In this document: piece by piece, positions 46,080 through 57,954 of the stretch | Position numbering within the stretch: the first letter of the stretch is position 1 | How the letters are laid out: every line of letters starts with the position of its first letter | From: Diphasiastrum complanatum | Taxonomy: Eukaryota; Streptophyta; Lycopodiopsida; Lycopodiales; Lycopodiaceae | Assembly (NCBI GenBank): GCA_029204225.1 | Contig: CM055092.1 | Span: 71,303,472-71,367,471 of the forward strand | DNA: 64,000 nucleotides | Direction: 5' to 3' | The notes under the pieces: model-generated | Told to the model about the DNA's origin: nothing | What the model saw: the letters and a program-made list of their open reading frames with translations, nothing else | Database searches by the model: none | Made by a program: the position numbers and the translations under genes

Positions 46080-47363
46080 CCACAAGATGGTTTCAAGATG
46101 CTACTCTTTTGGGTTATGGGGAGCCCCTACCTCCACCTAACCATTTTATTCAGATGCTTATTTGTTGTATGAAAAAGGCCGTAATGATGTATTCTTTGGT
46201 TAAGATCTATCTGGAGTTTGTTAAAAAGAATGATACTTTGAGTATGGTAGAAGATCTGTGTGGCTGAAGATGAAAGATTTTTTAATCTACATATTAGAAA
46301 AGTCTTTGTGTGCCTTGAGAATGGGAATGGTAATTCCTCTGTTGATGTGCCACATACTTCCTCTGATGCACCGCTTTCACCACACTCTTTGGTCTTTTTA
46401 GATGAGCTTGACGAGGACAATGCTTCCCAGCTTGAATTGTTTTCTCAAGATATCTATGATATTGGTGATCAATCTTCATATGACTTTTGCCAATTCAAAA
46501 ACTGTCAAATTCCTTTTGTACCCAGCAGAACTATTGAGTTCAAATCTGCCTTTACCGCCTATAAGCCTTGGAGCCTACCTACTGTCAATTTTCTTGCCCC
46601 TGTGCCTATCGACCTTTGGATCTTGATGTCACATCTTACTGAAAAAGAAATAGAAGTTTGTAAGTCCGCTGCTTTACATAAAAATCCTTCTCTTAAGGCT
46701 CCTGTAGCCTTTGATACTGTTATTCACATGTACAAATTTGAGCCTTCTCGTTGCCCTTCTGAGCAGACCTGGGTCAGAATCAGAGGACACTTTGAGACTG
46801 GCTTTAATAGGATGAACCTTCACCAAGCAAGAATCTGGAACTGGAAGCGACCATTCTTTAAATGTGGATGTGGTGAGAAATGCAAAAACAATTCATCCAT
46901 TATCTAGTTTGACCACGCCATTTGGTATATGATGAACAATCTAGACAAGTTCTTCCCTGGTGCTTCTCTCCAAAACCAAATGAATTCTTTCTTTCTATGG
47001 CTACATAAGTCCGCCAGAGATGTGGTTAAGGCACACCTTACCTTTCTTTTCATTCGACAATACATGGTTGATGCCTCTATTGAGCTTGCCAAAGATTCTT
47101 CTGCCAAACTCTTATCACACCTCGACGATGCTGAAGACATACGAGAGATAGAGCGCCTCCTTAAACGACCAAGCTTTTCCACTCTCCAAGATAAATACTT
47201 TCAAAACACAAGCAAAAGAACGGGAAATTTTAATCTCAACAATCCAAACTCTGTGGTATCTGCATCACAAACAAGGAAGAGAAGACGATTTACTGGAAAG
47301 GAAGGGCAAAGTAGCACAAAGAGCGACCTACCTATCAAAAGGCTGAATTTTTACCGAGATTAA
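46080..47363 (+). pseudogene. Penelope-like element ORF, N-terminal part (unit 2)
   Basis: Coding resemblance starts by 46090 (GYGEPLPPPNHFIQML) and, after a frameshift near 46250, runs as two long frames, 46260-46907 and 46929-47363, separated by an in-frame TAG where unit 1 has a Trp codon. It has an acidic stretch (FLDELDEDNASQLEL), a cysteine cluster CGCGEKC (about 46866-46886), DVVKAHLTFLFIRQYM and a basic RKRRRF possible nuclear signal near the end. The domain is unknown; it is better preserved than unit 1. Confidence 0.6.
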
Positions 47364-47454
47364 TCTGTGTGCATGATGGAAAAAAGGATAGAAATAATAG
47401 AAGTCGATATCTCAGCGACACGACGTCTACAACTGACCACTAGCAGTTATTCAG

Positions 47455-48384
47455 GGAGCTCTTTTTTACATCTATGATACCGCAATAGAGTTTTTGAAGC
47501 AATCCATGTGACGACTTTTTATGCTCATGTTTTATTCGGAGCATTCGTTGTTGTAGATGAACGCTTTCATGATATTACGTTTGGTTGGGCTTACCTACCA
47601 AGTGTCAAAAGTGATTGGTATTTTTCCTATGATGTTTTCTGTGATTTTGACATTGACAACTTACATTCGTGTGAATGCTTATCTCTTAATAGATTCAAGA
47701 ACTTTGTTGCAAAAAAATTTGGGCATGTTATTTCTACAGATAGCAATATTGTTAAAAGCCCGATTTTACGTAAATCTTTAGATATGGGTCTCAATCATAT
47801 TACCTTGAGAAAGAATAATATGAATGAGGTGGCTTCTGAACTTTATGATGGATTGTTCAAATTAATCAAGCTCTTGCCTACGCATGAACATTTAAATGAA
47901 GAAACTATAAGGGAGCATGTGACTTTTTGTAAAAACATTTGCTATGGAAATCATAAAAAAAAAAAACCTGAATATATGGCAATAAGGACACAACTGCAAA
48001 AATACAAACTGCTAAAATGAAAGACTATGGCTCACAAATTTGCTCTATATCAATGGCATTGACAAGACACAACACAATCCCAGTTTCATACACAAATTCC
48101 TTGTATGGAAGCTTGCCCTAGATAGACTTAACAGTCCTAAATTCAGTCCCTTTCCTAATGATCAAGAAAACTCAGTTACAGAAACTATCATATATGTCAT
48201 GGAAAAGCTAACTGGGTTTTTACCCAACATATTCTTGGGGAATGACTCTTTGCCTTATCGGCGGGTGATCAACTCACCATTGCACATATATGTGAATGAT
48301 GATTTTTTGTTATTTATAACACATAATAAGCACTACTATCCAGTGATGGATAGAATGTATGTTCGGTTGTTTGCTAAGTACTGA
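47455..48384 (+). pseudogene. Penelope-like element, segment preceding the RT core (unit 2)
   Basis: From 47508 the frame reads TFYAHVLFGAF..., CECLSLNRFKNFV, GHVISTDSNIVKSPILRKSL and GLNHITLRKNNMNEV, ending at 48020; a second frame runs 48040-48384. The pattern C.C...F, GHV.T.D.NI, ..L...G is one I know from the region before the RT of Penelope-like proteins. The RT core itself is not recognisable here. Confidence 0.55.
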
Positions 48385-49508
48385 AAGGTCACTTACAAGT
48401 CCAACGATGGATCAAACTTTGTTTTCATTCTATCATACAAGAACTACAACTCATAATCTTGCATGATCAGTTTTTTATTGCTATCTCTCATGCATCTGTC
48501 AGGCTGCTAGAGTACATCTTGTAGCATCGATTATTACTACGACCTTTTCTTTCAGTTAGATTCAGTTTCGAATCATCTATCTATAAGCGTATGCGTAGGT
48601 ACATACATAAAACCCTTCGCTCCTGATTGATATAGCAACTGACGAGTGGCTGTCTCTACTACTTTGATTTATGCTTTTAAACAAGGATGAAAATACCTTA
48701 TTTGGCAATAACATTATTAATGATTTGATTCTAAAGAAAGCAAGAGCACTTGAAGGATTAACATGACATCCTCACAAGATAACACATATGCGATCATCCA
48801 GGTATGATTTCTCGCAATAGAATTCAGGTTGTGCATAAGCAACTTACACTCAAAGGGAAGAGGTTTTTGTTTTACGTATATTTTTCTCTATGGTTAGTAA
48901 GAAGACAACGGATGCTTAAACACGTCTTTTCCCACTTCCTGCCATCTACCATTTTGTAACCGGTTTAACACTCTAATAATGATGACTTAAATGTTGTCCA
49001 TTGAAAAGGTTGTTCATTAAAATTATCTTAGACAACATGGATATGCGTAAGATAAAAGTTTCTTATAAAAGGACTAGAATGGCACGGATCTGTCATGATA
49101 CCTTTTAAAAACCACGAAGACCTCACCGATAATATATATAACCTATCAATAACGGTGTCATGAATACCACGGTCTGAATATGTAGTTTTGATAAATGCAA
49201 GTTTATTCAAAACAACACTATTCAATCATGGCTATCGCAAAATAATACCCATTCAGTTGTCATATCATAGCATGGTGAGATACGACTGAAAAGCATGGAT
49301 ATGCTCAGGAATATGGACAGTAGTGCGTGACTGGTTTTCTGAAAGTTCTCATGTGGGTTAGAATGACATGGATTTGCCCTAATACCAGCACACGTGTCCA
49401 CACCATATCTTTTAGTGAGATACAATATATATGGTGAAAACTATTCATACTTATACACAAAACAAAATGAACTGATATGGACCAATGCCCATAAACTGAT
49501 CAGCATGG
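48385..49508 (+). repeat. Non-coding 3' part of duplicated unit 2
   Basis: Homologous in order to 44500-45670 (AAAGCAAGAGCACT, GATCATCCAGGTATGA, GACAACATGGATATG, GCATGGATATGCTCAGGAATAT, CTGATCAGCATGGCAC). It stops abruptly at 49513, where the gypsy LTR begins. Confidence 0.72.
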
Positions 49509-49513
49509 CACAT
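49509..49513. repeat. Target site duplication of the split gypsy element (CACAT)
   Basis: CACAT directly adjoins the LTR end at 49514. Its reverse complement ATGTG directly precedes the other LTR at 56169-56173, as expected if both LTRs belonged to one insertion before an inversion. Confidence 0.75.
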
Positions 49514-50289
49514 TGTAGTGGGTTTCTTTCCTATCCTAACCTCAACCCAAGATCCAAGCAATCTAGCATCAAAGAGTAGAAGTTAGTCGTCACGCGGAGG
49601 TTCGTTCCCATGACAGCAATGGCATATCTCAGAATTAAGCATGAATGGATTCAGATCTACATCTAACACTAACATCCATTAACACTACCAGTTAACACTA
49701 CAACCATTAATACTACTTCCTCAATGATAATAGCTTACTCTTTCTCTCTCACAAAAAGTATAAGAACATGCAAACCCAATAACCATCAGATCAAACAATT
49801 AACAAATACAAAGAAAAGCATGAGAGATGGAGGAAAAGTGATAGAGAGCAAGGAAATTCATAAATTTATCTCACAAGAGAACCAATATGCTTTATTGAAA
49901 TGAGGATATGTACATGTGTAGGAAACTCGAGTTGGTCCCTTTTTATAGTAGAGAAGAGGACCTTGGCCTCAAAATCCTATCGGTTCGATTCTGCCTCCCT
50001 AACTATTCAAATTTAAAAAAGAGTGAGGACCCATTCAATAATTGGAGGGAACCAATTTGAATTTGAATTTGTACCAATTTTGGTGGAAGTCCCATTTTTA
50101 TTCACTAACTTGACATTTAGGCCTGCGACATTAAAAGTTCCGCAAAAAGGCCTAAAGTCATTTTATTGACTTTCTAATTATCAAAAAACTATGTGATCAT
50201 CGGGTTGGACTTACACACATAGGGCGTCAAATCCCTCTCACTTATTAACTAGGGTTAGGATTGTCTTGGGATCCACAAACCCTCCAACA
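49514..50289 (-). repeat. 3' LTR of the split gypsy element (minus strand)
   Basis: 776 bp. The minus strand begins TGTTGGAGGGTTTGTGG at 50289 and ends ACCCACTACA at 49514. It matches the plus-strand LTR at 56174-56940 over its whole length with moderate divergence. A polypurine tract (TTTTGGTGGGGGATAC) stands directly before it on the minus strand, so it is the 3' LTR; no PBS follows it. Confidence 0.88.
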
Positions 50290-50361
50290 GTATCCCCCAC
50301 CAAAACTGGTGGCGGTCCCATGACACCTACGAGTTGTAGTTACTATGGACTTTTATTACCA

Positions 50362-53300
50362 TCACGTCGAATCTTTATTAAACGAACTGCACCTTCTCAA
50401 TGAAACGAGTCGGATAGTGTTGAAATCCAGGTTGTGTGGCAAAAAACACCTCTGGGCTCCGGCGATCCACTTTGAGGTTGTCCAAGCTGTGAATCGAGAT
50501 TGCCAGGAGCTTCCCATCATTGCAGCATGGAAATACAATCTTGCCACTTGCAGCTGATCTTTAATACTATCTGACGCCATTGGCTTATTCGTATCGAATG
50601 CCAAAGTGGTTAGACAATCATCCCATTGTGTTGCAACGGATGCCAATAGAGTTAGATCTTTTGCGAACAGCGTCGATTGCCTCATTGTTGGATCGAGAGA
50701 GTGGATATACTCCCGTTGGTATGCTTGTAGGGCTCGATGGAAATCCACTGATATCTCCCAACTGTAAGGTTGGTGGATGATTGGCCAGTTCGACATATGG
50801 ATGGTAATTTTGTCCATGGCCAATCCCAAATCCTTCCACTTATTCCTTTGCGACATCGGTACGTAGTATGGATCTACGTGCAACTGGCGAGGGCTGGCCA
50901 CATAACTCCTAATGGATTCCGAAGTTTTCTCAAATACGATAATTCTCTAGGCCGGTTGCTCTCCCAATGCATGTAGTTTATCGAATTCCTTGTCGGCCTC
51001 AATTTCAGAGGTCTTAAACTTAATGACCCAACCACCACGCGAAGACTCATGGGGATGTTGCACTAAGAAGCTCTGGATATGGTCCTCAAAGCTGATTGGT
51101 CTTCTGAACAATGGTCTGGTCCCTGAAGTGGATGGATCTATTTGCGTTGCTTGTGGAACTGGCTGAACTTCTTCTACGTTAGGGGCTCCACCCTGTTCCA
51201 TGCCTGAATCCAAACTTGTATCCAATCCTGATGTTTCCTATTGTTGAGGCGAGAATTGTGGCATCAATAAAACTTGGATCTGAGGGCTAGAATCCAAAAC
51301 CTGAGTGGCAGCCATTTCATATTTATTGATGGTTGCGTTGGCCTTTGCCAACTCAGTTAAGGCCATACCCTTGAATTTGTCAAAGCGGCCTTGGAATCCT
51401 TGAAGGGCCACTTTATAAGTTTCAACCTTTTAAAACAAATATCTGATTTTCGTCGAAGTTACTGGATGATCAAGAATTTGCGTCTTTAGATATGCATGAT
51501 GCTCAAGGGTAGTCGCATCCAATTCACCTTGGAGACGTGTGCGATCTTGTTCAGCCATTTGCAGTTGACCCTCAAGTAGCTGCACTTGTTGCTTTGCATC
51601 ATGCACGGCCCTGTCCACTTGGTCTTGGGCAGTTGTGAGGGCATTTTGCAGTGTAGTGACATACTCTTCGAGGCAATCAACCGATTGATATGCCTTCTTC
51701 ATCTCAGCTTCAGACTTGGCTTCGTGTTGCTTGGCGATCTTCAACTCTTTGTCCAGCTGGATGACTTTATGGCTAATAAGTGTGTTCTCAAAACCCATTT
51801 CTGATACGTGTTGTTCCATTTCTTTTTTCTTATCCAGCATAGACTGGATCACTTGCGCAAGGCTTGAGACTAAACTCAGGGCATCACTAGAATCTACTGT
51901 CGTGGAGGTGGTAGCAACAGGAGGACCTGGTGGTATTGTCCTTGGTTGGCATGGAGTTTGTGTCCGTGATTCTTCTTCTTCAAATATGTCTTCTTGCTCG
52001 TAGCCCTCAGGTACCATAGAGTCGAACTGTTTTGGTGACTTGACAGCTTGCCCGACCCGATTTGTATCTGGCACCTGAGCTGCGACAGTTTCTTGTGGTT
52101 CTTGCTGAAAAGTGTCTTAAAAAATATTTTCCAAATCATGGACAGTCTTGAATCCTCTTCGGAAGGAATGGAGTTCAAAGGGCGCTGGGCTATGGGGCAT
52201 TACAGAGATTTCTTTGGCCCAAAGGGGGTCATACTCATCGAACATGTCCATGAAATACTGGGTATTTGGTGAAATAGCACTCGTGTTTGGAGGTGAGGCA
52301 GCCTAGGCAGATGTGATGGGAATGGAAGCCCCAGTGGTCACAGACTGTCCTTGTGAGGAAGCAGAGGCGAGGGAAGCTTCAGAGGTGGGGGGGAGAATAG
52401 GTAGTTAAGTGCGGATAGCAGCGGGGGATAAAAGCGCAGCTGAAGATGTTTGCCTAGTCCTTCGACATGACACGGATAACAATCTTGATGCGTACACGAC
52501 AATGACTATGTGAGGTAGATGTCTGGTGAGATGACTCTGCTAGTGCTTCTTCATAAACAGATGACACAAAATCAGCAACAAACCCACGAAGCCTGTCCTC
52601 CAAGTAAGAGGCGGATAATAGAGAGAGGAGAGGGCCAGCCGCAAATTGTTGTTTGATGTTCTCCTTGATTGCCCTCTTCAACTCTCCAAAAACCGTCTTA
52701 TACCAGTTATAAGACTCGAGGGGGCTAGATCCTATCTTGTAGTTGGATTCGACAAGACGGTGCATGATTTGTGAGGAATTCCGTTCCTTCCTAAGGTTGC
52801 CAACCATCAGGAAGCTGTTCAGAAGCTGGGTTGCAGCCTGCTGGATGACAGAATTTCGGAGGGAGTCTAAGAGATACCCGTCATGAGTCCAGTAGAACTC
52901 GATTGAGGTGTCAATGAACGACTTGATCATGTTCTTGGCGTGCTTATAGTTTGGAGATGGCTCCTTACCAGATGTGATTCCTATGGCAACAAGGGCGGCT
53001 TTAGTAACACGCACCTTGTGTGTGGTATTCTGGAAAGTGACATAAAACTTAGACTTGGCCTCGGTCCACGTGGTAAAAGCCATGGTAATGAAATGCATGT
53101 TGATTTTTCCAGAGAAGGCGCGCACGTAGATTTTCATTGCCATGAGCAAAGGCCTGGCAAGGGTCATCCATTGAGCGACCATGCTTGCACTAGGGAGCAT
53201 CATGATGTTTGTTGCAGTTGGAACACCACGATGAACGGAGTATTTCGGAGACTGAGAAGTGTCGGTAGAAGACATGGTGATTGGACAGTAAGTGCGAGTG

Positions 53301-53413
53301 TATATCAGAAGGCAGAAAGTTTGGGTCGCAAGAAAAATTTGCAAGAGCTCCACTAGCACAAGTGAGAAATGAATCAAATTCAGCCTACTTATAGGTGAAT
53401 TTGGAGGGTCCAT
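50362..53413 (-). pseudogene. Retroelement ORF3 downstream of pol (copy 2): env-like or accessory
   Basis: Minus strand, sense with pol. The ATG at 53413 opens a 319-codon frame: a hydrophobic segment of about 28 residues near residues 10-40 (signal-anchor-like), an inner Met near 47 that would exclude it, then a globular part (FTTWTEAKSKFYVTF, GNLRKERNSSQIMHRLVES, SYLEDRLRGFVADFVSSVYEEALAE). After a break come an acidic linker (EDIFEEEE, about 51990), a coiled coil of about 130 residues (52000-51450), a block with QHPHESSRGGWVIKF (about 51040) and a last block (50901-50362; DPYYVPMSQRNKWKDLGLAMDKI). There are several stops and frameshifts. The position matches the env-like ORF of Athila-type elements or the extra ORF of Tat-type elements; no family was recognised. 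Confidence 0.6.
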
Positions 53414-53439
53414 TACACAAAATACTAGTTTGGCTAATC

Positions 53440-53850
53440 AGTTCTGGACAAAAATTTGCAGGCTTGCTCAATACTATGAAAATAGGCTATAAAAATCCTA
53501 GCGAAGGTTTACGAATCTTTGAACCTATTCGGCGAATGTTTTTCAGGTTCGCCCAAGATCATTCTTCGCCCAGGTACTGTCATAAATGCAAATTTTCAAG
53601 ATCTGAACCTATAACCGACCTAAATTTGCCATTTTAAATCCATCTGGCATGTCGACGAAGGTTTTGAGTACAGTAAGATGCTCAGCGAAGGTTTCCAAAA
53701 TGGCATAATGCTGATAATTCGCCTAACGTTAAAACAGGTACCAACTGGTGAAAAGAATGTTCGCCCAACTCAATATGGGTATATCTGAGGTGAATCTTGT
53801 TTCTGAAAACTCGGCGAACAATTCTAACACAGTTTGTGCAAAAAATGACC
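53440..53850 (-). other. Spacer between pol and ORF3 with repeated AACCTTCGC motif
   Basis: On the element's sense (minus) strand the motif AACCTTCGC or variants recurs: GCGAAGGTTT on plus at about 53501, GACGAAGGTTTT at 53655, GCGAAGGTTTC at 53681, with partial forms (TCGGCGAA, TTCGCCCA) between. The same motif marks the leader at 57200-57750. Confidence 0.6.
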
Positions 53851-54079
53851 AGAACAGTAAATTTTCAAGTCATTTTTTCATAAAAATCTAACTCCAAAAA
53901 ATACTTTCCTTCGATTTTTCTGATCTGATGACATTTCTGACTTTTGCTCATCAGTCTTTCCTCATTTTTTTTTCATACTGTCTTTTCCAAAAGAAAATAT
54001 CAATTAAGTAGTGAAAACAAGAAATTGAAAAACAAATAGAATAAAAATTATTTGGATCATGGTTGTTAAACTAGCGGAG

Positions 54080-54658
54080 CAGGCTGTCAAAATTTGCATA
54101 ATCGGTTGCCATTCACGGGAGTATCAAAGCGTCTACCATCCAAGTGTTCCAAAATCATTGTTCCATAGTTCATAATTTCCTTCTCTCTATACGGGCCTTC
54201 ACCGGTAAACTTTAATTTCCCCTTTATCAGCTTGGTTTTGTACATCAATGCTAGATCTCCTTCTTTTAGATCCTTTGTGTAATCGACGATCGTGCCAGGC
54301 CTTCCGGCGAGCTTTCTCTGGCACTAACATATGGACTGCCATCAATCTAGTTTCACACAATTTGTGCAAAGCTTCATGACGCAGTTGTAAAGGTTTATCA
54401 TCATCTAATCGCTCTGTTGTTGCTATGCGTAAGGATGGTCAATCGACATAACGGCATCTTGACCATAAACAAGTTGAAAGGGTGTTTGATTTGTACTACC
54501 CTTGTAAGCGGTTCTAAATGCCCATAATGTTGCATGCAATTTATGTTCCCAATCAGATCGACTCGCTTCACCTACTTTCATCATGATAGTACATAGAATC
54601 TTATTGGAAGATTCAGCTTGGCCATTCCATCTGGGACAAGCCTTCCACAAACCCATTC
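54080..54658 (-). pseudogene. Gypsy integrase, C-terminal part (3' half of split element)
   Basis: Minus strand: WNGQAESSNKILCTIMMKV (position of the catalytic Glu), WEHKLHATLWAFRTAYKGST, TPFQLVYGQDAV, then a basic C-terminal tail (LPEKARRKAWHDRRL-like after a frameshift) to about 54080. It is cut at about 54658, where the strand of the retroelement sequence switches. RNase H and the integrase N-terminus are missing. Confidence 0.8.
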
Positions 54659-54699
54659 GAGAGCCGGGAACCTAATAGAGCTAAATCTTCACGTGGTTG

Positions 54700-56130
54700 A
54701 GCCCATTTTTATGGTGCTGAATTCTCACAGGCCAGAACACACCTTAAAGGAGCCTTTACTAACTTTGGAGCTCATATTGAAAAAAGAATACCAAAGTTAG
54801 ATCTACCCAAGTATGATGGTAGCTCGGACCCTCAAATATTTTTACAAGTCTTTCAGAATGTGTGCGATTGGAAGAAGGAGTGACATCTTAATCAGACGAA
54901 CTATTGGGACATAGTGTAGCTAGCAGCAGAAAACCAGGAATTACAAACAAGATTACCCACCCAAAAATCATGGCAGCAAGTGTAACAGAACCTATAGTTA
55001 TACCAGTCAATTTAGAACCATTGTCTAAATTCAGAGGTACGACCCCTTAATACCACAAGGCACCGTATGAAGGGGTTGAAAATCATATAAATGCCTTTTG
55101 GACAGCTTGTCATATAAATAGAATCTCAAACCCGTGTCACCCTATGATGTATTTTGAGATCACCTTCACCGGAACAGCTAGGAAGTGGTATTATAGCCTT
55201 CCCAAAGAATCCATTGCAGATATCAACGCCTTTCATAGAATGTGCCTGACAAGGATCATGATGATAAGGAACAAGTCTACAAGGGACTTGCTCAAATGCA
55301 ACCAATGAATCTAGTAGAGCCAAAAGAAGCAGACAAAATTGTTCATGTGGGAGCAAAATTGACACCCCCTCAGTTCACAAGACCACGAAACATGTTGACA
55401 GAATACTGAGTTTGTTTTGCATGGTCATATAAAGATTGTATACCCTCAACCGTATTCCAACACACCATACCCTTGGTGTAAGGAGGAGCAGTCCCCAAGG
55501 TAAGTCGTTATTATCACTGCAACCCGAACTACACAAAGCTGATCAAACAGGAAATGCAAAAGCTGCTTGATTTTGATTCATTTATAAAATCAAGCACACA
55601 TAGTGGGTATTACCCGTAGTTATAGTATCCAAGAAGAACGACAAGATGTGAATTTGTGTGAATTTGAAACCCTTGAATGTTGTGACAAGGAAGGATCACT
55701 TTTCCCTACCTTTCACATAAAGTGTTTTAGATTGCATAGTTGGAGCAAAAGCCTATAGTTTTCTGGACGGTTTCAGCTGCTACAAACCGTTTAGACTTTG
55801 CAATGCCTTGAGCACTTTTCAGAGAGTATGCAAACAACATTCAAAGAACCATTGATCTCAGTGCCAATATTACGACCGCCCAATTGGACTATTGAATTTC
55901 ATTTGCATACGGATGCATCAAAATATGCAAGTGGAGCCATCTTGACCCAGTCAGGGGAGCAAAAAAAAGAATTTTCCAATCTGTTTTGCTAGACAACAGC
56001 TCAATGAAGCAGAGATGAACTACTCAACAATGGAATATGATACATGGCAGATCATAAAGAAGTTGTACCGCTTAACAACATAAATAGCATTTTATCATAG
56101 TCTAGTCTTCCCAAACAACAGAATGTCTTT
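54700..56130 (+). pseudogene. Older gypsy relic (gag, RT, RNase H fragments)
   Basis: Plus-strand fragments: Gag start PKLDLPKYDGSSDPQIFLQVF (54791-54883), Gag core NHINAFWTACHIN...FTGTARKWYYSLPKESIADINAF (about 55080-55240), RT N-terminus with QHTIPL.....PKVSRYYHCNPNYTKLIKQEMQKLLDFD (55460-55580), a deleted palm ending AKAYSFLDGFSCY (about 55745-55785), RNase H PPNWTIEFHLHTDASKYASGAIL (55877-55945) and FARQQLNEAEMNYSTMEYD (55985-56040). It belongs to the same lineage as the split element but is more decayed. It lies within the inverted segment. Confidence 0.75.
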
Positions 56131-56168
56131 TAATGATAGGCCAAGCCTTGAAATTACCATATTAGGGC

Positions 56169-56173
56169 ATGTG
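56169..56173. repeat. Target site duplication of the split gypsy element (ATGTG)
   Basis: Directly precedes TGTTGGAGG of the 5' LTR; reverse complement of CACAT at 49509-49513. Confidence 0.75.
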
Positions 56174-56940
56174 TGTTGGAGGGTTTGCGGATCCTAACCC
56201 TAGTTAATAAGTGAGAGGGATTTGACACCCTACGTGTGTAAGTCCAACCCGATGATCACATAGTTATTTAATATTTGGAAAGTCAATAAGAGGACGTTAG
56301 GCCTTTTTGTGGGACTTTTAATGTTGTAGGCCTAAATGTCAGGTTAGTAAATAAAGTTGGGACTCCCACCAAAATTTGTTCAAATTCAAATTCAAATTGG
56401 TTTCCTCCAATTATTGAATGGGTTCCCACTTTTTTTGAAGTTTGAATAGTTAGGGAGGCAGAATTGGACCAATAGGATTTTGAGGCCATGGTCCTCCTCT
56501 CTACTATAAAAAGAGACCCAACCTCAAGTTTTCTACACATGTACATATCTTCATTTCAATAAAGCAATTTGGTTCTCTTGTGAAATGGATTTACGAATGT
56601 CCTTGCTCTCTATCACTTTTCCTCCATCTCTCATGCTTTTCTTTGTATTTGTTAATTGTTGTATCTAATTGTTATTGGGTTTGCATGTTCTTATACTTTT
56701 TGTGAGAGAGAAACAGTAAGCTATTATCATTGAGGAAGTAGTATTAATGGTTATATTGTTAACTTGTAGTGTTAATGGATGTTAGTGTTAGATGTAGATC
56801 TGAATCCATTCATGCTGAATTCTGAGATATGCTATCACTGTCATGGGAACAAACCTCTATGTGATGACTAACTTCTACTCTTTGATGCTAGATTGCTTAG
56901 ATCTTGGGTTGAGATTAGGATAGGAAAGAAACCCACTACA
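56174..56940 (+). repeat. 5' LTR of the split gypsy element
   Basis: 767 bp from TGTTGGAGGGTTTGCGG to ACCCACTACA. It contains a CCAAT motif (about 56469), a TATA box CTATAAAAAG (56504-56513) and AATAAAG (about 56560). A PBS follows, which proves it is a 5' LTR. Confidence 0.9.
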
Positions 56941-56944
56941 ATTC

Positions 56945-56962
56945 TGGTGCCATTGTCGGGGA
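56945..56962 (+). other. Primer-binding site of the gypsy element
   Basis: TGGTGCCATTGTCGGGGA, four bases after the LTR, resembles TGGCGCCGTTGCCGGGGA of Athila/Tat-type plant gypsy elements, with three differences. Confidence 0.75.
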
Positions 56963-57039
56963 GCTACGCCAACGTTTTAGCTTGCAGCATGTTTGTTGGA
57001 TGGTTAGCTTGCATTAGGCATCTTGTCGTGGCATGAATA

Positions 57040-57950
57040 GTGTTAAATCTGCATTTAGGGTTAGTTTGGGAGTGATTTTCCCTGACCTTCGGTTCAGAAC
57101 CTTCAATTTTAAGAGCAAACAATCCTTCCCAACAGATTTTTAGAAACATCAGAAAAACCATAAAAAAACGCAAAAAAATCACCAAAATCCTAAAAAAATA
57201 GAAAAAGAACCTTCGTCCGATTCACTGTGCATAGGTGTGATTCAGATCTATCTACTTCCAGGTCGGCGAAGAATAATATTAAAAATAGAAGATATCTCAG
57301 AGGATCAGTTGTCATATTGTCATATTTTTTTGTCAAAAAAGTTTTTTTTTTGCAAAAATATCGGTATTACTCTTGATTCTTCACCAGAACCTTCGCTGAG
57401 TTACCAGATTATTCTATTTATAATAGTTTATTATTTTGGAGTTTAGCGAACATTCATTCTATCCGGATCATGAAAAATCTCTATTTTTACTCTCACCAAA
57501 CTACAGAAACTATGCTTTTATCTGTCAGGAACCTTCGCTAGTTCTACCCTAGCTTTATTTGAGTCAGATTCTCAATCTGAGAGTTCGGCAAAGGTTAATA
57601 TTTATGGAATTTGATAGAAAAGTCTGATCAAAGAGTTTTTACCAATAATAGCACTCTTGAACCTTTGCCGAGTCAACATTCGTCTAGAAAACCTTCGCCA
57701 ATATTGTTTTTGGGTTCTGATTTTGCAGATCAAGTTCTTGTCAATTTTTGGATCAAATCTGGTCCAATTTGATTCTGATTCTGAGAATTCTTCATTTTTG
57801 AGAAGTATCAATCGATTGATCTTATAATTTTTTGCACAGTTTAGAAACCTGATTTTTCGTCAAGTGAAAGAGATCTAGCAAATCTGATCTGAGGTAGTTC
57901 CTGATTGAAAAATATAGATTCAATCTCATTGTCTACTTAAATTAATCTGT
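57040..57950 (+). other. Leader of the gypsy element with repeated AACCTTCGC motif
   Basis: About 1 kb between PBS and gag without a long frame. AACCTTCG recurs at about 57210, 57388, 57529 and 57689, with variants (GACCTTCGG, GAACCTTTGCCGAG, GTCGGCGAAG). Spacing is irregular. The motif also marks the pol-ORF3 spacer of the same element. Confidence 0.6.
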
Positions 57951-57954
57951 AAAA

